This document shows positions 46,536 through 56,321 of a stretch of 64,000 nt of DNA, in pieces; position 1 is the first letter of the stretch, and the number at the start of each line of letters is the position of its first letter. The DNA lies in NCBI RefSeq assembly GCF_900070355.1, contig NZ_LN849456.1:1426001-1490000 (forward strand), in the 5' to 3' direction. This DNA is from Devriesea agamarum. GTDB lineage: Bacteria; Actinomycetota; Actinomycetes; Actinomycetales; Dermabacteraceae. The notes beneath the pieces are model-generated. The model saw only the letters and a list, made by a program, of their open reading frames with translations, did not search any database and was not told where the DNA came from. The translations under genes were made by a program, and so were the position numbers.

Positions 46536-49196
46536 TCACCGGCTTGCACGGCGGGCGGCTGAGGCCATCGCGTCGTCGAGCCGAATCAGCTCAGCCACCA
46601 GGACTTTCACCTTCGCTGCGCTGCGGCTGCGCACCTCGCTGAGCTCGCGCCCGATCTGGTCAAGGGCGGGCGCATGCCCGACCCACGCGGGCCGATCATC
46701 ATGGGGTCTTCCCGAGTCGGCATATGCCTGGGCCAATACCTCAGCGCGGTCAGCCATATCCTCGATAATTGCGACCAGACGGTCGCGCAGGTCAACCGAT
46801 ATTCCGACCGGCTGGTTCTGGTTTACCTGCTGCTGGTGGGGTATCTGCTGGCCGCCCGCCTCCTGGTCAGGCCTCTGTTGGTCGGCCATCTCCTGGCTGG
46901 CCGCAGCCTGGTCCGTCGATGCAGTGTCACCGCGTTGCATGGTCCGGTACATCCCGGATTCTTCCACCGCAGTGATGGCTTGGGCAACGTTCCCCGCATT
47001 GACAGCAATTCCCCGCAAAGCGGCGATTAATGCCCGCGTGCCATCCAGTCGGCGCGCATTGCGTGGAGTTTTAATCAACGCGGACGCCACATCGTCCATT
47101 TGGTCTACGGCAATCCCGACCAGTCGCGCATCAATCCCGGGCCTAGCCCCGCTCTCCCCCATCACGATGCGCCTGACATCGTGCAATAGCCGGGTCACCT
47201 CGCGAGAGACCCGTGAAATGCCTTCCCCGAGGGCGGCACGGGAATGCAGGGGCAGCACGAAGGTGGCTACCACGGCACCGATGATGGCGCCGGTGCCGTT
47301 TTCGATAATCCGGTAAAGCACCAGAAGGTCCACTGTTCCGGTGGAGCCGTGCGCGCCGGAAAGGTAGACCTCAACCAGCGTAATGGTCAAAAAGACCACG
47401 AACCAGGTGTACGAGATGGTGAGTAACCCGGCGCCGATGGCGAGTGCCCCTACCGCGATGAGGACCTGCGCTGCGGGGTGAGCTTGCGAGAGTGGCACCG
47501 CAATTAAGATGCCGACGCCACCGCCGATCGCGGTGCCAATCAGGCGTCGGGCGACTTTGCGGAACCTGTCGGCCGTCACCGAGGCACCTTTCATCATGAT
47601 GAAAGCCCCGATAGTCGCCCAATAGAACTTGTGCGGCTCGATCAGATAGCCCAACATACTGGCGATGCTCATGGCGATAAGGCCCTGGATGAGGTTACGC
47701 ACGTCCATGTCCAGCACGAGCCGACCGAGGTGGGTTTTGCGCGCGGCGGCAGTGGCGAGCGCAGCTTTCCCGAGCGGCCGGAAGTTCGCGTACGGAATAC
47801 CGGTGCTGTAGCCCGTTCCGCGGGCGGGGCCAACCGTATCGAGCATGTCCGACATGACGCGGCAGCGTGCCACTGCACCGGAGAGGTCTCTGGTGAGGGT
47901 GACCAGGCGGTGTGCGCCCGGCACGATATAGGCGTCGCCCTGTGGTTGGGCGTCGGGCGCTAACGGGATAGCGCCGGTTCGAGTGTCTTCGCGTGCCCGC
48001 TCAGACGGAGCCCGCCCGGAGAGCGTCTGCCCGGGTTCCCCGAGAGCGGCTACGGCTGGACCGCAGGCAACCTGGCCCGCCCCGTCATGTCCCGACGGCG
48101 CAGCCTGAGCAGCGCCGTCACTTGAGGCCAGCTGATGTTTGTCCTGGGAGGTGATCTGCGGGCCCCGGATGGCAAAACCTTCGTCGCGTTCAGCAGCTTC
48201 AATGGCGGCGCGCAGCGCTGCGAGATCAGCGTGAACGTGTTTACCCTGCGCGGTCTGATCGTCAGCGATATGGGCGAAGAGCTTCACCGCCGCAGCTCTA
48301 ATATCGGCGGTGCCTGGATAGGCAGGATCGGGAGCGGGAACAGTACGTAGCCCCGTCGCAAGCCGTTCAATCACGGGGGCTACCGCCGCCACCCGCAGGT
48401 CGAGGTCGAACACTAACCGCTGAAAACGTTCCCCCCAGTGGAACGGCAGATCGGGGTGAACAGCGAGAACCGCTTCTAAAACCAGCGCGGTGCGGTGCAT
48501 TGCCGCGCGAGACCAGGTGAACATTGCCCGTGAGACCCGGTCGTCCTGAGCAAGGAGCAGCGCAGCGTACCGGCAGAAAATGCGCCGGTTAGCGGTCAAT
48601 GAGTGCCGGGTGAGCCGCAGATGCCGGCGGGTTGAGGAGGAGGCAAGGATCCAGCGCACGAGCACCATCACGGTCACCGCGAGGAGTCCGGTGACCTGTC
48701 CGTGCAGATATGTTGTCCACGGGTCTGGGCTGGCGGCGGCCCCGATGAGCGTGAGCAGGAAACCGTTCATGACAGAGTTACCGGCAATGTCGCCGAGCGG
48801 CCCGTACCGCGGCATCCACAGAGGAACCGCAGCGGCGAGCACGTAAGCCCCTGCAGCGAGCAGTGGCCACGGGGCGACGGCGGTGGCGATGGCCGCGGCT
48901 GCTCCGGTTGCGAAAAACATGACGACGGCCCGGCGGCCCAGTTCCCGTCGTTTATAGGTGCGCAAAGATAGGGCCGTTGTGATTGCGTAGGCGCTGGCCG
49001 CCATAATGCCAGCGTTCTCGCTGAAGCCGGGGAAGACTCCGCTGAGGGCGACCAGCCATCCCACCAGCACCAGGGTGCCGACACCGGTTATTCCTTGCCA
49101 GACGGTGCGGGTGAGGTAGAGCCCTGGGTCAGCAACCAGTAGGTAGCGCCATGGATGGGAGCAGACGTCGCGCAGCACCGGCAATACCCCGGACAT
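46536..49196 (-). CDS. FUSC-family (aromatic acid exporter-like) membrane protein
   Basis: An 886-aa membrane protein with two sets of about six helices, near the N-terminus and around residues 490-650. The second set, with an IEPHKFYWATIGAFIMM stretch and RRLIGTAIGGGVGILI, is the fusaric-acid-resistance-like repeat. Between the sets is a cytoplasmic domain containing about 75 residues of low-complexity sequence; near the C-terminus a Gln/Asp-rich run interrupts another helix region. I start at the ATG at 49196; the frame is open upstream to a TTG at 49319, overlapping the permease gene by 41 bases. Likely an efflux component; substrate unknown. Confidence 0.75.
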   Translation of the reverse strand: MSGVLPVLRDVCSHPWRYLLVADPGLYLTRTVWQGITGVGTLVLVGWLVALSGVFPGFSENAGIMAASAYAITTALSLRTYKRRELGRRAVVMFFATGAAAAIATAVAPWPLLAAGAYVLAAAVPLWMPRYGPLGDIAGNSVMNGFLLTLIGAAASPDPWTTYLHGQVTGLLAVTVMVLVRWILASSSTRRHLRLTRHSLTANRRIFCRYAALLLAQDDRVSRAMFTWSRAAMHRTALVLEAVLAVHPDLPFHWGERFQRLVFDLDLRVAAVAPVIERLATGLRTVPAPDPAYPGTADIRAAAVKLFAHIADDQTAQGKHVHADLAALRAAIEAAERDEGFAIRGPQITSQDKHQLASSDGAAQAAPSGHDGAGQVACGPAVAALGEPGQTLSGRAPSERAREDTRTGAIPLAPDAQPQGDAYIVPGAHRLVTLTRDLSGAVARCRVMSDMLDTVGPARGTGYSTGIPYANFRPLGKAALATAAARKTHLGRLVLDMDVRNLIQGLIAMSIASMLGYLIEPHKFYWATIGAFIMMKGASVTADRFRKVARRLIGTAIGGGVGILIAVPLSQAHPAAQVLIAVGALAIGAGLLTISYTWFVVFLTITLVEVYLSGAHGSTGTVDLLVLYRIIENGTGAIIGAVVATFVLPLHSRAALGEGISRVSREVTRLLHDVRRIVMGESGARPGIDARLVGIAVDQMDDVASALIKTPRNARRLDGTRALIAALRGIAVNAGNVAQAITAVEESGMYRTMQRGDTASTDQAAASQEMADQQRPDQEAGGQQIPHQQQVNQNQPVGISVDLRDRLVAIIEDMADRAEVLAQAYADSGRPHDDRPAWVGHAPALDQIGRELSEVRSRSAAKVKVLVAELIRLDDAMASAARRASR

Positions 49197-49278
49197 AGCG
49201 GCCCGGGCTCGTCCCACAGGGTGGGGTATCTCCCGGGCAGGACGTGCAAGCCCCGCTCTGGTCGCGGCGCCGTGCGGC

Positions 49279-50595
49279 TCAGTGTTCGTCGTTGGCCTCC
49301 GTTCCTCGCCACTTCCCAATACCGTTCATCACGTGATAGACGATCACCGCTGCGAGGGTGCCGAGCGCGATTCCGGTGAGCTTAATTCCATCAAACGTCA
49401 AGGTGAGATCTGAAATACCGATAATAAGGGCAACCGCGGCGGTCATCTGGTTCTTTGGGCGGGTAAAGTCAACCCTCTGGTCAACCCACATGCGTACGCC
49501 GATGATCCCGATCAATCCGTATAGCGCTATGGTGACGCCGCCGAGCACACCAGCGGGGACGGAGTTGATGATCGCGCCGACCTTCGGGGACATGGCCAGC
49601 ACAATGGCGACGATGCCTGCAACCCAGTAGGCAGCGGTGGAATAGACGCGGGTGGCGGCCATCACCCCGATGTTTTCGCCGTAGGTGGTGGTCGGTGATC
49701 CGCCGAATCCGGAGGACAGCATGGTGGCGGCACCGTCTGCGAACAGTGTCCGGCCCACCATATGGTCGAGGTTTTGCCCTGTCATCTGCCCAACGCTGCT
49801 GACGTGTCCCACGTTTTCGGCTATCAAGACGAGCACCACTGGTAAGAACATCGGCAGCAGTGAGAAGTTGAAGGTGGGATGGGTGAAGGTGGGCAGCCCG
49901 AGCCAGGCGGCGCTATCCACCGCGGAGAGGTCAACTTCGCCTTGGAGTAGCGCGGCCACATAGCCGATCACGACGCCGAGCAGGATCGATACCCGCCCGA
50001 GCAGGCCGCGAAACAGCACCACGCTGACGATGACGGCGCCGAGGGTGATGGCGGCGGTGCCCGGTGATTTCAACGCGTTGTCGCGGGCGGCGGGAGCGAG
50101 GTTGAATCCGATCAACGCCACGATGGAACCCATCACAACCGGGGGCATGAGGGCCTGGATCCAGCGCGTGCCCACGGATTGGACGAGCAACCCGATGAGG
50201 GCCAGAGCGGCGCCGGTCAGCAGCACGGCGCCGAGTGCATCGCCTGGGCCTCCACCTTTAACTGCTGCGGTGATCGGTGCAATGAAGGCGAAGGACGATC
50301 CCAGGTAGCTGGGGACCCGGTTGCCGGTCAGGATGAGGAATAGGAGGGTTCCGATACCGGAGAACAGCAGGGTGGTGGACGGCGGGAATCCGGTCAGCAG
50401 CGGGACGAGGAAGGTCGCGCCAAACATGGCCACGACATGTTGAGCGCCCAGTCCGATGGTCAGCGGCCAGGTGAGACGCTCATGGGGCGCGACGATTGCG
50501 CCGGGGGCGACATGGCGTCCGTCGCCGTGGAGCTGCCATCGAAACGGCAGCGCGCGGGATGAGGGGTGGGGGCGCTCGGGTGAGCGACTAGGCAT
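49279..50595 (-). CDS. Uracil/xanthine permease (NCS2 family)
   Basis: A 438-aa transporter with about 12-14 helices. Family blocks: GLGAQHVVAMFGATFLVPLLTG, YLGSSFAFIAPI, AENVGHVSSVGQMTG with the conserved glutamate, GSPTTTYGENIGVMAATRVYS, and VPAGVLGGVTIALYGLIG. These match UraA/PyrP-type nucleobase:H+ symporters. The ATG at 50595 follows GAGGAG; an in-frame ATG 14 codons earlier lacks one. It probably forms a two-gene transcript with the FUSC-like gene. Uracil is the best substrate guess. Confidence 0.92.
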   Translation of the reverse strand: MPSRSPERPHPSSRALPFRWQLHGDGRHVAPGAIVAPHERLTWPLTIGLGAQHVVAMFGATFLVPLLTGFPPSTTLLFSGIGTLLFLILTGNRVPSYLGSSFAFIAPITAAVKGGGPGDALGAVLLTGAALALIGLLVQSVGTRWIQALMPPVVMGSIVALIGFNLAPAARDNALKSPGTAAITLGAVIVSVVLFRGLLGRVSILLGVVIGYVAALLQGEVDLSAVDSAAWLGLPTFTHPTFNFSLLPMFLPVVLVLIAENVGHVSSVGQMTGQNLDHMVGRTLFADGAATMLSSGFGGSPTTTYGENIGVMAATRVYSTAAYWVAGIVAIVLAMSPKVGAIINSVPAGVLGGVTIALYGLIGIIGVRMWVDQRVDFTRPKNQMTAAVALIIGISDLTLTFDGIKLTGIALGTLAAVIVYHVMNGIGKWRGTEANDEH

Positions 50596-50690
50596 GTGGG
50601 GCTCCTCGGGCAGGGCAGGGTCTCCATGCGGGTGCACGGGCGATGTGGGGGATCGCCCGGAAGACTATCGCGCGAGGCCGGGGCCACGCA

Positions 50691-52367
50691 TCACTGTTCG
50701 CGTGGGAAGGAGGCCTTGCGGGCCCGATGTGCGGCAACGTCGGGTACTCGATCGCGCAATGATGTGCGTCCACCTCCGCGTCTGCGAAAGTCCTCGAACA
50801 TGCGGGCGAGGTCGGGGGCGCCGTATTCGTCGCGGATCGGGGCGGGCACTGTGAGCATGAGGCCGATGGCCAGCCCGAGTGCGAGTGCTAATCCGCCGTT
50901 GGAGACCCCTGCCGCCGCCTGGGCGACGATGGTTTCGACGATGACGCCGAGGAAGCCGATGACAACCATGATGACTGCGCACACGACCGCGGTAGCTCGG
51001 GCGGCGTCTGCTGGGCGGTGTAAAAGGGCATGCCGACCGACCAGGGATAGGACCACCACCATCACACTGACCACGGCGGAGATGAGGTAGAGCAGGGGTC
51101 CCGCGGGCATCTCTTCTCCGGCACTGGCCGCAATTGCTGCCGCGGTGTTCCATAGGCAGGCACCGCAGTGCAGGATGGCGGAAAACTCGAAAGCACGCAC
51201 CGCGTAGACGATCCAGTCTGAGCGTGTGAACGAGAGGGGTATGCCGCGCAGGAAGGCGCGAGATACCAGCACCGAGAATCCGGCGAAGAGGAACGGCAGC
51301 CATACGAAGGTGATTGCGAATGATTCGGGGGCAGCGTAGGAAAGTTTGAGGGAGTTGTCTGCGATGGCTCCGAGAATCATGGCGAGAATGCAGGTGACGC
51401 CGAAGATGTACCAGGAGGGGTGGCGCCTCAGCCCGGCCGCGAACGGGATCACGACTAGGGTGCTTGAAATGATGGCTGTGGCGAGGTTCAGCAGGGAAAA
51501 TGTCCAGTCCCCGGTGACGGCGCGGCCGATCAGCATCACCAGCATGATGACGAAGCAGACAGCGACGCATGCGCTCAGCAGTTTGAGGAGTAGCCGCGCA
51601 CGCCACCGGTTTTGCTCGCCTGGAATATGTCCCTCGTGCCCGCGGGGTTCTGCGGCCAGCACGGACCCGGCCAGTGCCAGCGACACGGCTACCCCGATGC
51701 CGACGGGCGGGCCTGTGACGAGCGGGGAGAACATGACGGGGATCGATGAGATCAGATCCCAGATGATGGTGCCGAGCGCAACCAGCATCACCGGGATTTG
51801 GGTGAGGATGCGCAGTCGGCGGATGACGGGTCGCCGGGCGTGCAGCGCTGTGAAGCGCAAGACGTAGGCGAGGATGATGCCGATCACGGCAATGATGATG
51901 GCCGTCATCGGCAACCAGAGCCGGAATGTTTGGTGCCGCCAGGTGAATTGGGTGACGCATGCGGCGAAGAAGCAGATGATGGCCAATAGGTCGCGGGCGA
52001 GGTCCCAACGGAAGACCACGCGCAGCGGTTCGGCCAGTGCCCGCAGGCGGGCCTGGGGATCGTCGTCTTCCTGGGTGGGAGTGGTCCCGGAGCGGGCGTA
52101 ATTCGGCGCGGTTGGTGCACCGGATGGTCCGGAGGCGTGGGATGGTGCACCGGATGGCCTAGGGGCGGCAAGACCTGTTGTGGTCGCGCTGTGGGCAGGG
52201 AGGGGGGTTGATCCCTGTTGGGGGCCTAGGGCGCCGAAGCGACCGGGCGAGGCAGTGTATTCGTCAAGATCGCGCCGGTTGGGAAGTTCTTCGGTCGGTA
52301 GTTTGTCCGGGTCCGACTCTGCGAAGATCCAGTCGTCGCAGCGGTTGTTTTTATTGTCCTTCGCCAT
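50691..52367 (-). CDS. Uncharacterised polytopic membrane protein
   Basis: A 558-aa protein I do not recognise. A hydrophilic N-terminus of about 120 residues contains a Pro/Ser/Gly-rich stretch with near-repeats of PSGAP, then about ten to eleven hydrophobic helices run to residue 510, ending in a basic tail (RRRGGGRTSLRDR). GGGAGA precedes the ATG at 52367. An acidic DDDPQARLRALAEPLRVVFRWD segment leads into the first helix. It lies downstream of an AT-rich 13-bp repeat array, with no obvious operon partner. Function unknown. Confidence 0.75.
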   Translation of the reverse strand: MAKDNKNNRCDDWIFAESDPDKLPTEELPNRRDLDEYTASPGRFGALGPQQGSTPLPAHSATTTGLAAPRPSGAPSHASGPSGAPTAPNYARSGTTPTQEDDDPQARLRALAEPLRVVFRWDLARDLLAIICFFAACVTQFTWRHQTFRLWLPMTAIIIAVIGIILAYVLRFTALHARRPVIRRLRILTQIPVMLVALGTIIWDLISSIPVMFSPLVTGPPVGIGVAVSLALAGSVLAAEPRGHEGHIPGEQNRWRARLLLKLLSACVAVCFVIMLVMLIGRAVTGDWTFSLLNLATAIISSTLVVIPFAAGLRRHPSWYIFGVTCILAMILGAIADNSLKLSYAAPESFAITFVWLPFLFAGFSVLVSRAFLRGIPLSFTRSDWIVYAVRAFEFSAILHCGACLWNTAAAIAASAGEEMPAGPLLYLISAVVSVMVVVLSLVGRHALLHRPADAARATAVVCAVIMVVIGFLGVIVETIVAQAAAGVSNGGLALALGLAIGLMLTVPAPIRDEYGAPDLARMFEDFRRRGGGRTSLRDRVPDVAAHRARKASFPREQ

Positions 52368-52507
52368 CGTCTCCCACTGTCGCCCTTGTCTCCCACTGTG
52401 TTGTTCCGCTGCGATGTCGCTGGTGCGTGACCCCATGCCGGTGGCTGGTACTGCGGCCCACCGCGCAGTTGCACCGTGTTGTCCAGCTGTGCAGTTGTAC
52501 CGCTACG

Positions 52508-52598
52508 TTGTCTAGTTATTTTGTCCAGTTATGTTGTGCAGTTATTTTGTCTAGTTATTTTATGTATTTACGTTGTCTAGTTATGTTGTCTGGCTGTG
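52508..52598. repeat. AT-rich 13-bp tandem repeat, seven copies
   Basis: Seven contiguous 13-bp units related to TTGTCTAGTTATT start at 52508 and then every 13 bases to 52598; the fifth is most diverged. The array stands out as AT-rich against GC-rich surroundings and lies 140-230 bases upstream of the membrane protein start, in its likely promoter region. The rest of the 290-base gap holds no gene that I can support. Confidence 0.9.
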
Positions 52599-52657
52599 CA
52601 ACCCCGCAAAGTGATTCATGTTCAGTGTAGGGGCGGGGGCTGACACTCAGCCGGAGG

Positions 52658-53329
52658 TCAGGGGGCAAGTCGCCGATAACGGCGGGCCCAGCGGATGAGT
52701 GGTTGCGCACTGGATTGTGCGGCGCGGATGGAATGACGGGTTTGGTCTTCTTCACCGCGCCCGAGTGCGCTCACTTCCGCGACGTACAGAGCATGGGTGG
52801 CAGCCGGATACCGGGCAACCACCTTGAGGTCGAACCAGGCGAGCGCACCGGTCAAAATCGGGTGTCCGGCAGGGCTGCGCCGATGCGGCACTTCCGCGAA
52901 AAGCCCGGGGAGGGGGTTGCCTGGGGTTCCGAACCGGTCGGCTACTGCGATCTGGTCCTCGCTGAGCAGGTTCAAGGTGGCGGTGCCGACTTCGTCCACG
53001 GCCTCATCGATCCGGGCTCCGTCGTAAAGGCTGAGGGCCATGGTGGGTGGGTCATGTGAGATATCGAGGTAGGAGTCAATGGTGACAGCGACATCGAAGC
53101 GGCCGCGGTGGACGGTGAGCACGGCCAGATGCGCAGCGATATCGTCACTGAGGCGGTGATAGGCGTCAATGAATTCCGGCGCGTGGCCATCTCGCGGCAC
53201 CTGGGCGGGTTCAGACAGATCAGTGGGCTCATAGGCGGGAACGGATGTCGGCGCGGAGTGCTCACGGCGCATTGAATGATCCGGATCGTCAGGATGCTCG
53301 GGCGTGGGTCGCATGGTTGGTGCGCGCAT
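52658..53329 (-). CDS. Flavin reductase-like domain protein
   Basis: A 223-aa protein. After about 45 hydrophilic residues comes a split-barrel FMN-binding domain: AVLTVHRGRFDVAVTIDSYLDISHDPPTMALSLY, then AVADRFGTPGNPLPGLF and YVAEVSALGRGEEDQT, the layout of flavin reductases/HpaC-like proteins. The usual NLL core is present as LNLLSEDQ. I start at the ATG at 53329 (another is at 53314); neither has a clear ribosome site. It diverges from argS by 58 bases. Partner oxygenase not seen nearby. Confidence 0.75.
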   Translation of the reverse strand: MRAPTMRPTPEHPDDPDHSMRREHSAPTSVPAYEPTDLSEPAQVPRDGHAPEFIDAYHRLSDDIAAHLAVLTVHRGRFDVAVTIDSYLDISHDPPTMALSLYDGARIDEAVDEVGTATLNLLSEDQIAVADRFGTPGNPLPGLFAEVPHRRSPAGHPILTGALAWFDLKVVARYPAATHALYVAEVSALGRGEEDQTRHSIRAAQSSAQPLIRWARRYRRLAP

Positions 53330-53387
53330 TCGTTGAGTGTACGGAGGGGGCAATAGTTGCATTCTCAAACGCGATATCCTGAGGGGC

Positions 53388-55127
53388 ATGACCACACCCG
53401 AAACCGTGCTCACCGAGCGTTTCCAGTCTGCATTCGCACGCGCTTTCGGCGATGAGTTTGCCACCGCCGATCCGATTATTCGCCCCTCGCAGTTCGCTGA
53501 TTTTCAGTGCAACGCAGCCATGGGCTTGGCAAAGCGCCTGGGGCGAGCCCCTCGACAGATCGCAGCTGACATTCTGGAGCACGCCGAGTTGTCCGATGTC
53601 GCGGAGCCGATGGAGGTGTCCGGGCCAGGGTTTCTCAATATCAAGCTGTTACCGGAGTGGATTGCCAGCCAGGTCGAGGCCATGCGGGCCGATGAGCGGC
53701 TGGGGGTGCCGAAGGAGAAGTCTCAGAACATTCCCATCGACTACTCGGCGCCGAACGTCGCTAAGGAAATGCACGTCGGTCATCTGCGCACCACCGTTGT
53801 CGGCGATAGCCTCGCGCGCACGCTGGAGTTCCTTGGACACCATGTGATCCGCCAGAATCACATCGGCGATTGGGGCACCCCGTTTGGCATGCTGATCGAG
53901 CATTTGCTGGAGGTCGGTGCCGACAGTGATGAGGCTGCGCTGCTGCGCACCAGCCCGAATGATTTTTATCAGGCAGCTCGCACCAAGTTTGAGAGCGATC
54001 CTGACTTCGCGGCACGGTCGCGGCGGCGCGTGGTGATGCTTCAGGGTGGCGATGAACCGACCTTGGAGCTGTGGCGGGAGCTGCTGGATCTGTCCAAGCA
54101 GTACTTCAACCACATTTACAAGCTGATGGATGTCACCTTAACCGATGATGATCTCGCGGGTGAATCCATGTACAACTCCATGTTGCCGAAGGTCTGCGAG
54201 GATCTGGAGGCCGCTGGGCTCGCGAGGATATCCGATGGTGCCCTGTGCGCTTTCCCCAAGGGTTTTACGGGCCGGGAAGGCAATCCGTTACCGCTGATCG
54301 TGCGCAAGTCCGACGGTGGTTATGGCTATGCGACCACGGACCTTGCGACGGTGCGCGACCGCGTGGACGAATTGCTGGCAAACCGGATTCTCTATGTCAT
54401 CGGGGCACCCCAAGAGGTGCACCTGGCGATGGTCTTTGAGACCTCGAGCGAAGCCGGCTGGCTGCCGGAGTCGGTTCAGGTTATCCATGTGAAGATCGGG
54501 AACGTTCTGGGCGAGGACGGCAAGATTCTGCGCACCCGTTCGGGAGCCCCGCTGCGCCTTGTATCTCTGCTGGAAGAGGCGGTGGCCCGCGCCCGCTCGG
54601 TGATCGACGAACTGCGTCCTGACCTTTGTGAGGATGAACGTGCGGAGGTCGCTCACCAGATTGGGATCGGCGCGGTGAAGTACGCGGATCTGTCCACGAG
54701 TCATGACGCCGAGTACGTCTTCGATTTGGAGCGGATGCTCGCGCTACAGGGCAACACGGCTCCGTACTTGCAGTACGCGATCGCCCGGATCCGTTCGGTT
54801 CTGCGCAAGGCTGCTGCGCAGGGGCTGGAGGCGGATGAGAGCGCGGTGATCAATTTAGGTCAGGAGCAAGAGCGCGCGCTGGCTCTGCAGCTGCTTCAGT
54901 TCGGTCCGACGGTGACGCAGGTGGGCCAGACCTTGGAGCCGCATCGTTTGTGCTCGTACCTGTTTGCCACCGCACAGGCGTTCACCTCGTTCTACGAGAA
55001 TTGCCCGATTCTTAAAGAGTCCGATCAGGCTATTCAGCGCTCTCGCTTGGCGTTGGCTGGGCTGTGTGAGCGGGTTCTGGTGCAGGGTCTGGATCTGCTC
55101 GGGGTGCGTGCGCCTCGGCAGATGTAG
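53388..55127 (+). CDS. argS: Arginyl-tRNA synthetase
   Basis: A 579-aa class I synthetase. The N-terminal additional domain is followed by the signature SAPNVAKEMHVGHLRTT carrying the HIGH equivalent HVGH, then NHIGDWGTPFGML, and DLATVRDRV. The KMSKS loop is replaced by LGEDGKILRTRSG, as in many bacterial ArgRS enzymes. The C-terminal anticodon-binding region includes NTAPYLQYAIARI and SFYENCPIL. Start chosen at the ATG at 53388 behind GAGGGG. A strong terminator follows at 55227. Confidence 0.97.
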   Translation: MTTPETVLTERFQSAFARAFGDEFATADPIIRPSQFADFQCNAAMGLAKRLGRAPRQIAADILEHAELSDVAEPMEVSGPGFLNIKLLPEWIASQVEAMRADERLGVPKEKSQNIPIDYSAPNVAKEMHVGHLRTTVVGDSLARTLEFLGHHVIRQNHIGDWGTPFGMLIEHLLEVGADSDEAALLRTSPNDFYQAARTKFESDPDFAARSRRRVVMLQGGDEPTLELWRELLDLSKQYFNHIYKLMDVTLTDDDLAGESMYNSMLPKVCEDLEAAGLARISDGALCAFPKGFTGREGNPLPLIVRKSDGGYGYATTDLATVRDRVDELLANRILYVIGAPQEVHLAMVFETSSEAGWLPESVQVIHVKIGNVLGEDGKILRTRSGAPLRLVSLLEEAVARARSVIDELRPDLCEDERAEVAHQIGIGAVKYADLSTSHDAEYVFDLERMLALQGNTAPYLQYAIARIRSVLRKAAAQGLEADESAVINLGQEQERALALQLLQFGPTVTQVGQTLEPHRLCSYLFATAQAFTSFYENCPILKESDQAIQRSRLALAGLCERVLVQGLDLLGVRAPRQM

Positions 55128-55226
55128 GTGCGTGCACCTCAGCAGGCCTGGGGTGACTGATAACGCCAGCTCACCCTGCTGTCTGACGGAATAGCCAGCC
55201 TCGACAGGCTAGACAACCTCGGCAAC

Positions 55227-55274
55227 GCAATAACGCAGCCCGTCTCCATCCGCGGAGGCGGGCTGCGTTATTGC
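55227..55274. terminator. Bidirectional terminator between argS and the hydrolase-like gene
   Basis: A stem of about 21 bp with one mismatch: a 16-bp perfect outer part (GCAATAACGCAGCCCG and complement) followed by CTCC/GGAG near a short loop. It sits between converging genes and is flanked by TTA/TAA-rich arms, fitting a terminator in both directions. Confidence 0.8.
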
Positions 55275-55326
55275 AAAGGCGGGTTGCGGTGGGCCGCCGA
55301 TGAATGACTAGCTGCTAGATGGGCTG

Positions 55327-56223
55327 TTACCGTGCCGATGCGGACCGCGCGAAGGCCTTTGCGATGAAGTCGCCCTGCTGTTCCAGGAGCCGGTCGAGTT
55401 CGGGACCCCGGCGCAGACGTGGGATGAAGGTGAGCCTTCCGCCAACTTCCCGGTAGGTGACGTCTAGTCCCTGCTCTTGGAGTTGGATGCGGAAAATCCT
55501 GACGTCGGTGAGGAAGATGTCCTTGGTACCGACCGCTAGGAATAGGGGCGGTAGCCCGGTGAGGTCCGTGCCGACCGGGGACAGGTCCGGGTCATCCAGG
55601 CGGGTGCGTGCGGCGTAGATACGGGCGGCGGCATGATAGGTGCGGCGCTCGTGGAAGGAGTCGTGCATATCGGTCTCGGACATGGTGGCGTTGTTTAGTT
55701 CGAGATCGATCCAGGGGGACATGAGGAGAGTCCCGCCCGGCAGCGCAGCTCCGGCTTCGCGCCGTCTGCGCAGGGCGACCAGGGCCAGTCCGCCACCAGC
55801 ATTTTGTCCGCTGAGGACCCAAGGGCGTTGCGACAGCGGGAGCTCGTTGAGCACGGCTTCAACATCGTCGAGCGCGACAGGGTGGCGGTGGTCGGGGGCG
55901 AGACGGTAATCAATCATCAGCCCGGCGCAGTCGCGGGCGCGGGCGGTAGTGGAGAGCCAGTCCCAGTCTCCGCCGAGGGGGCCTGCGAGATAGGCACCGC
56001 CGTGTAGGTGAATCACGATGCCAGCGTCTGCTTTGTGGCGGTCGAGCCAGACGGTTCGAGCCCGTCCGATCATCTCGACATCGACGGCGTGTCTGCGTTG
56101 GATGCTGCCGCCGGGGACGGCTTGGCGGACGAAACCGAAGCTCTTGGTGTAGAGCCTGTCCGGGAGTGGGAGCCGCCAGACGGCGCCAGCGGTCTGAACG
56201 AGTGCGCGGCGTACACGAGACAT
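55327..56223 (-). CDS. Alpha/beta-hydrolase of the HSL/esterase family lacking catalytic Ser and His
   Basis: A 298-aa protein plainly of the hormone-sensitive-lipase-like esterase family: oxyanion motif HGGAYLAG at about 74-81, DYRLAPDHRHP at about 105-115, and PWIDLELN after the nucleophile elbow. However, the elbow reads SGQNAGGG where the family has GDSAGG, so the catalytic serine is replaced by N141. No histidine follows the acid segment GTKDIFLTD, although the family needs one near the C-terminus (the region reads GGRLTFIPRLRRGPE). The acid is kept. The frame is intact with a good ribosome site (GAGGGAG). It is probably a non-catalytic, binding or regulatory pseudo-enzyme. Confidence 0.85.
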   Translation of the reverse strand: MSRVRRALVQTAGAVWRLPLPDRLYTKSFGFVRQAVPGGSIQRRHAVDVEMIGRARTVWLDRHKADAGIVIHLHGGAYLAGPLGGDWDWLSTTARARDCAGLMIDYRLAPDHRHPVALDDVEAVLNELPLSQRPWVLSGQNAGGGLALVALRRRREAGAALPGGTLLMSPWIDLELNNATMSETDMHDSFHERRTYHAAARIYAARTRLDDPDLSPVGTDLTGLPPLFLAVGTKDIFLTDVRIFRIQLQEQGLDVTYREVGGRLTFIPRLRRGPELDRLLEQQGDFIAKAFARSASAR

Positions 56224-56321
56224 GGCATCGCTCCCTCACGGTGGGTGATTTTCTTGTGCTGCCACCCTATCGCTCCGCGCTCATTGCCGAGCCGGTGTGA
56301 TGCGACCGACCCATTGCTTGT

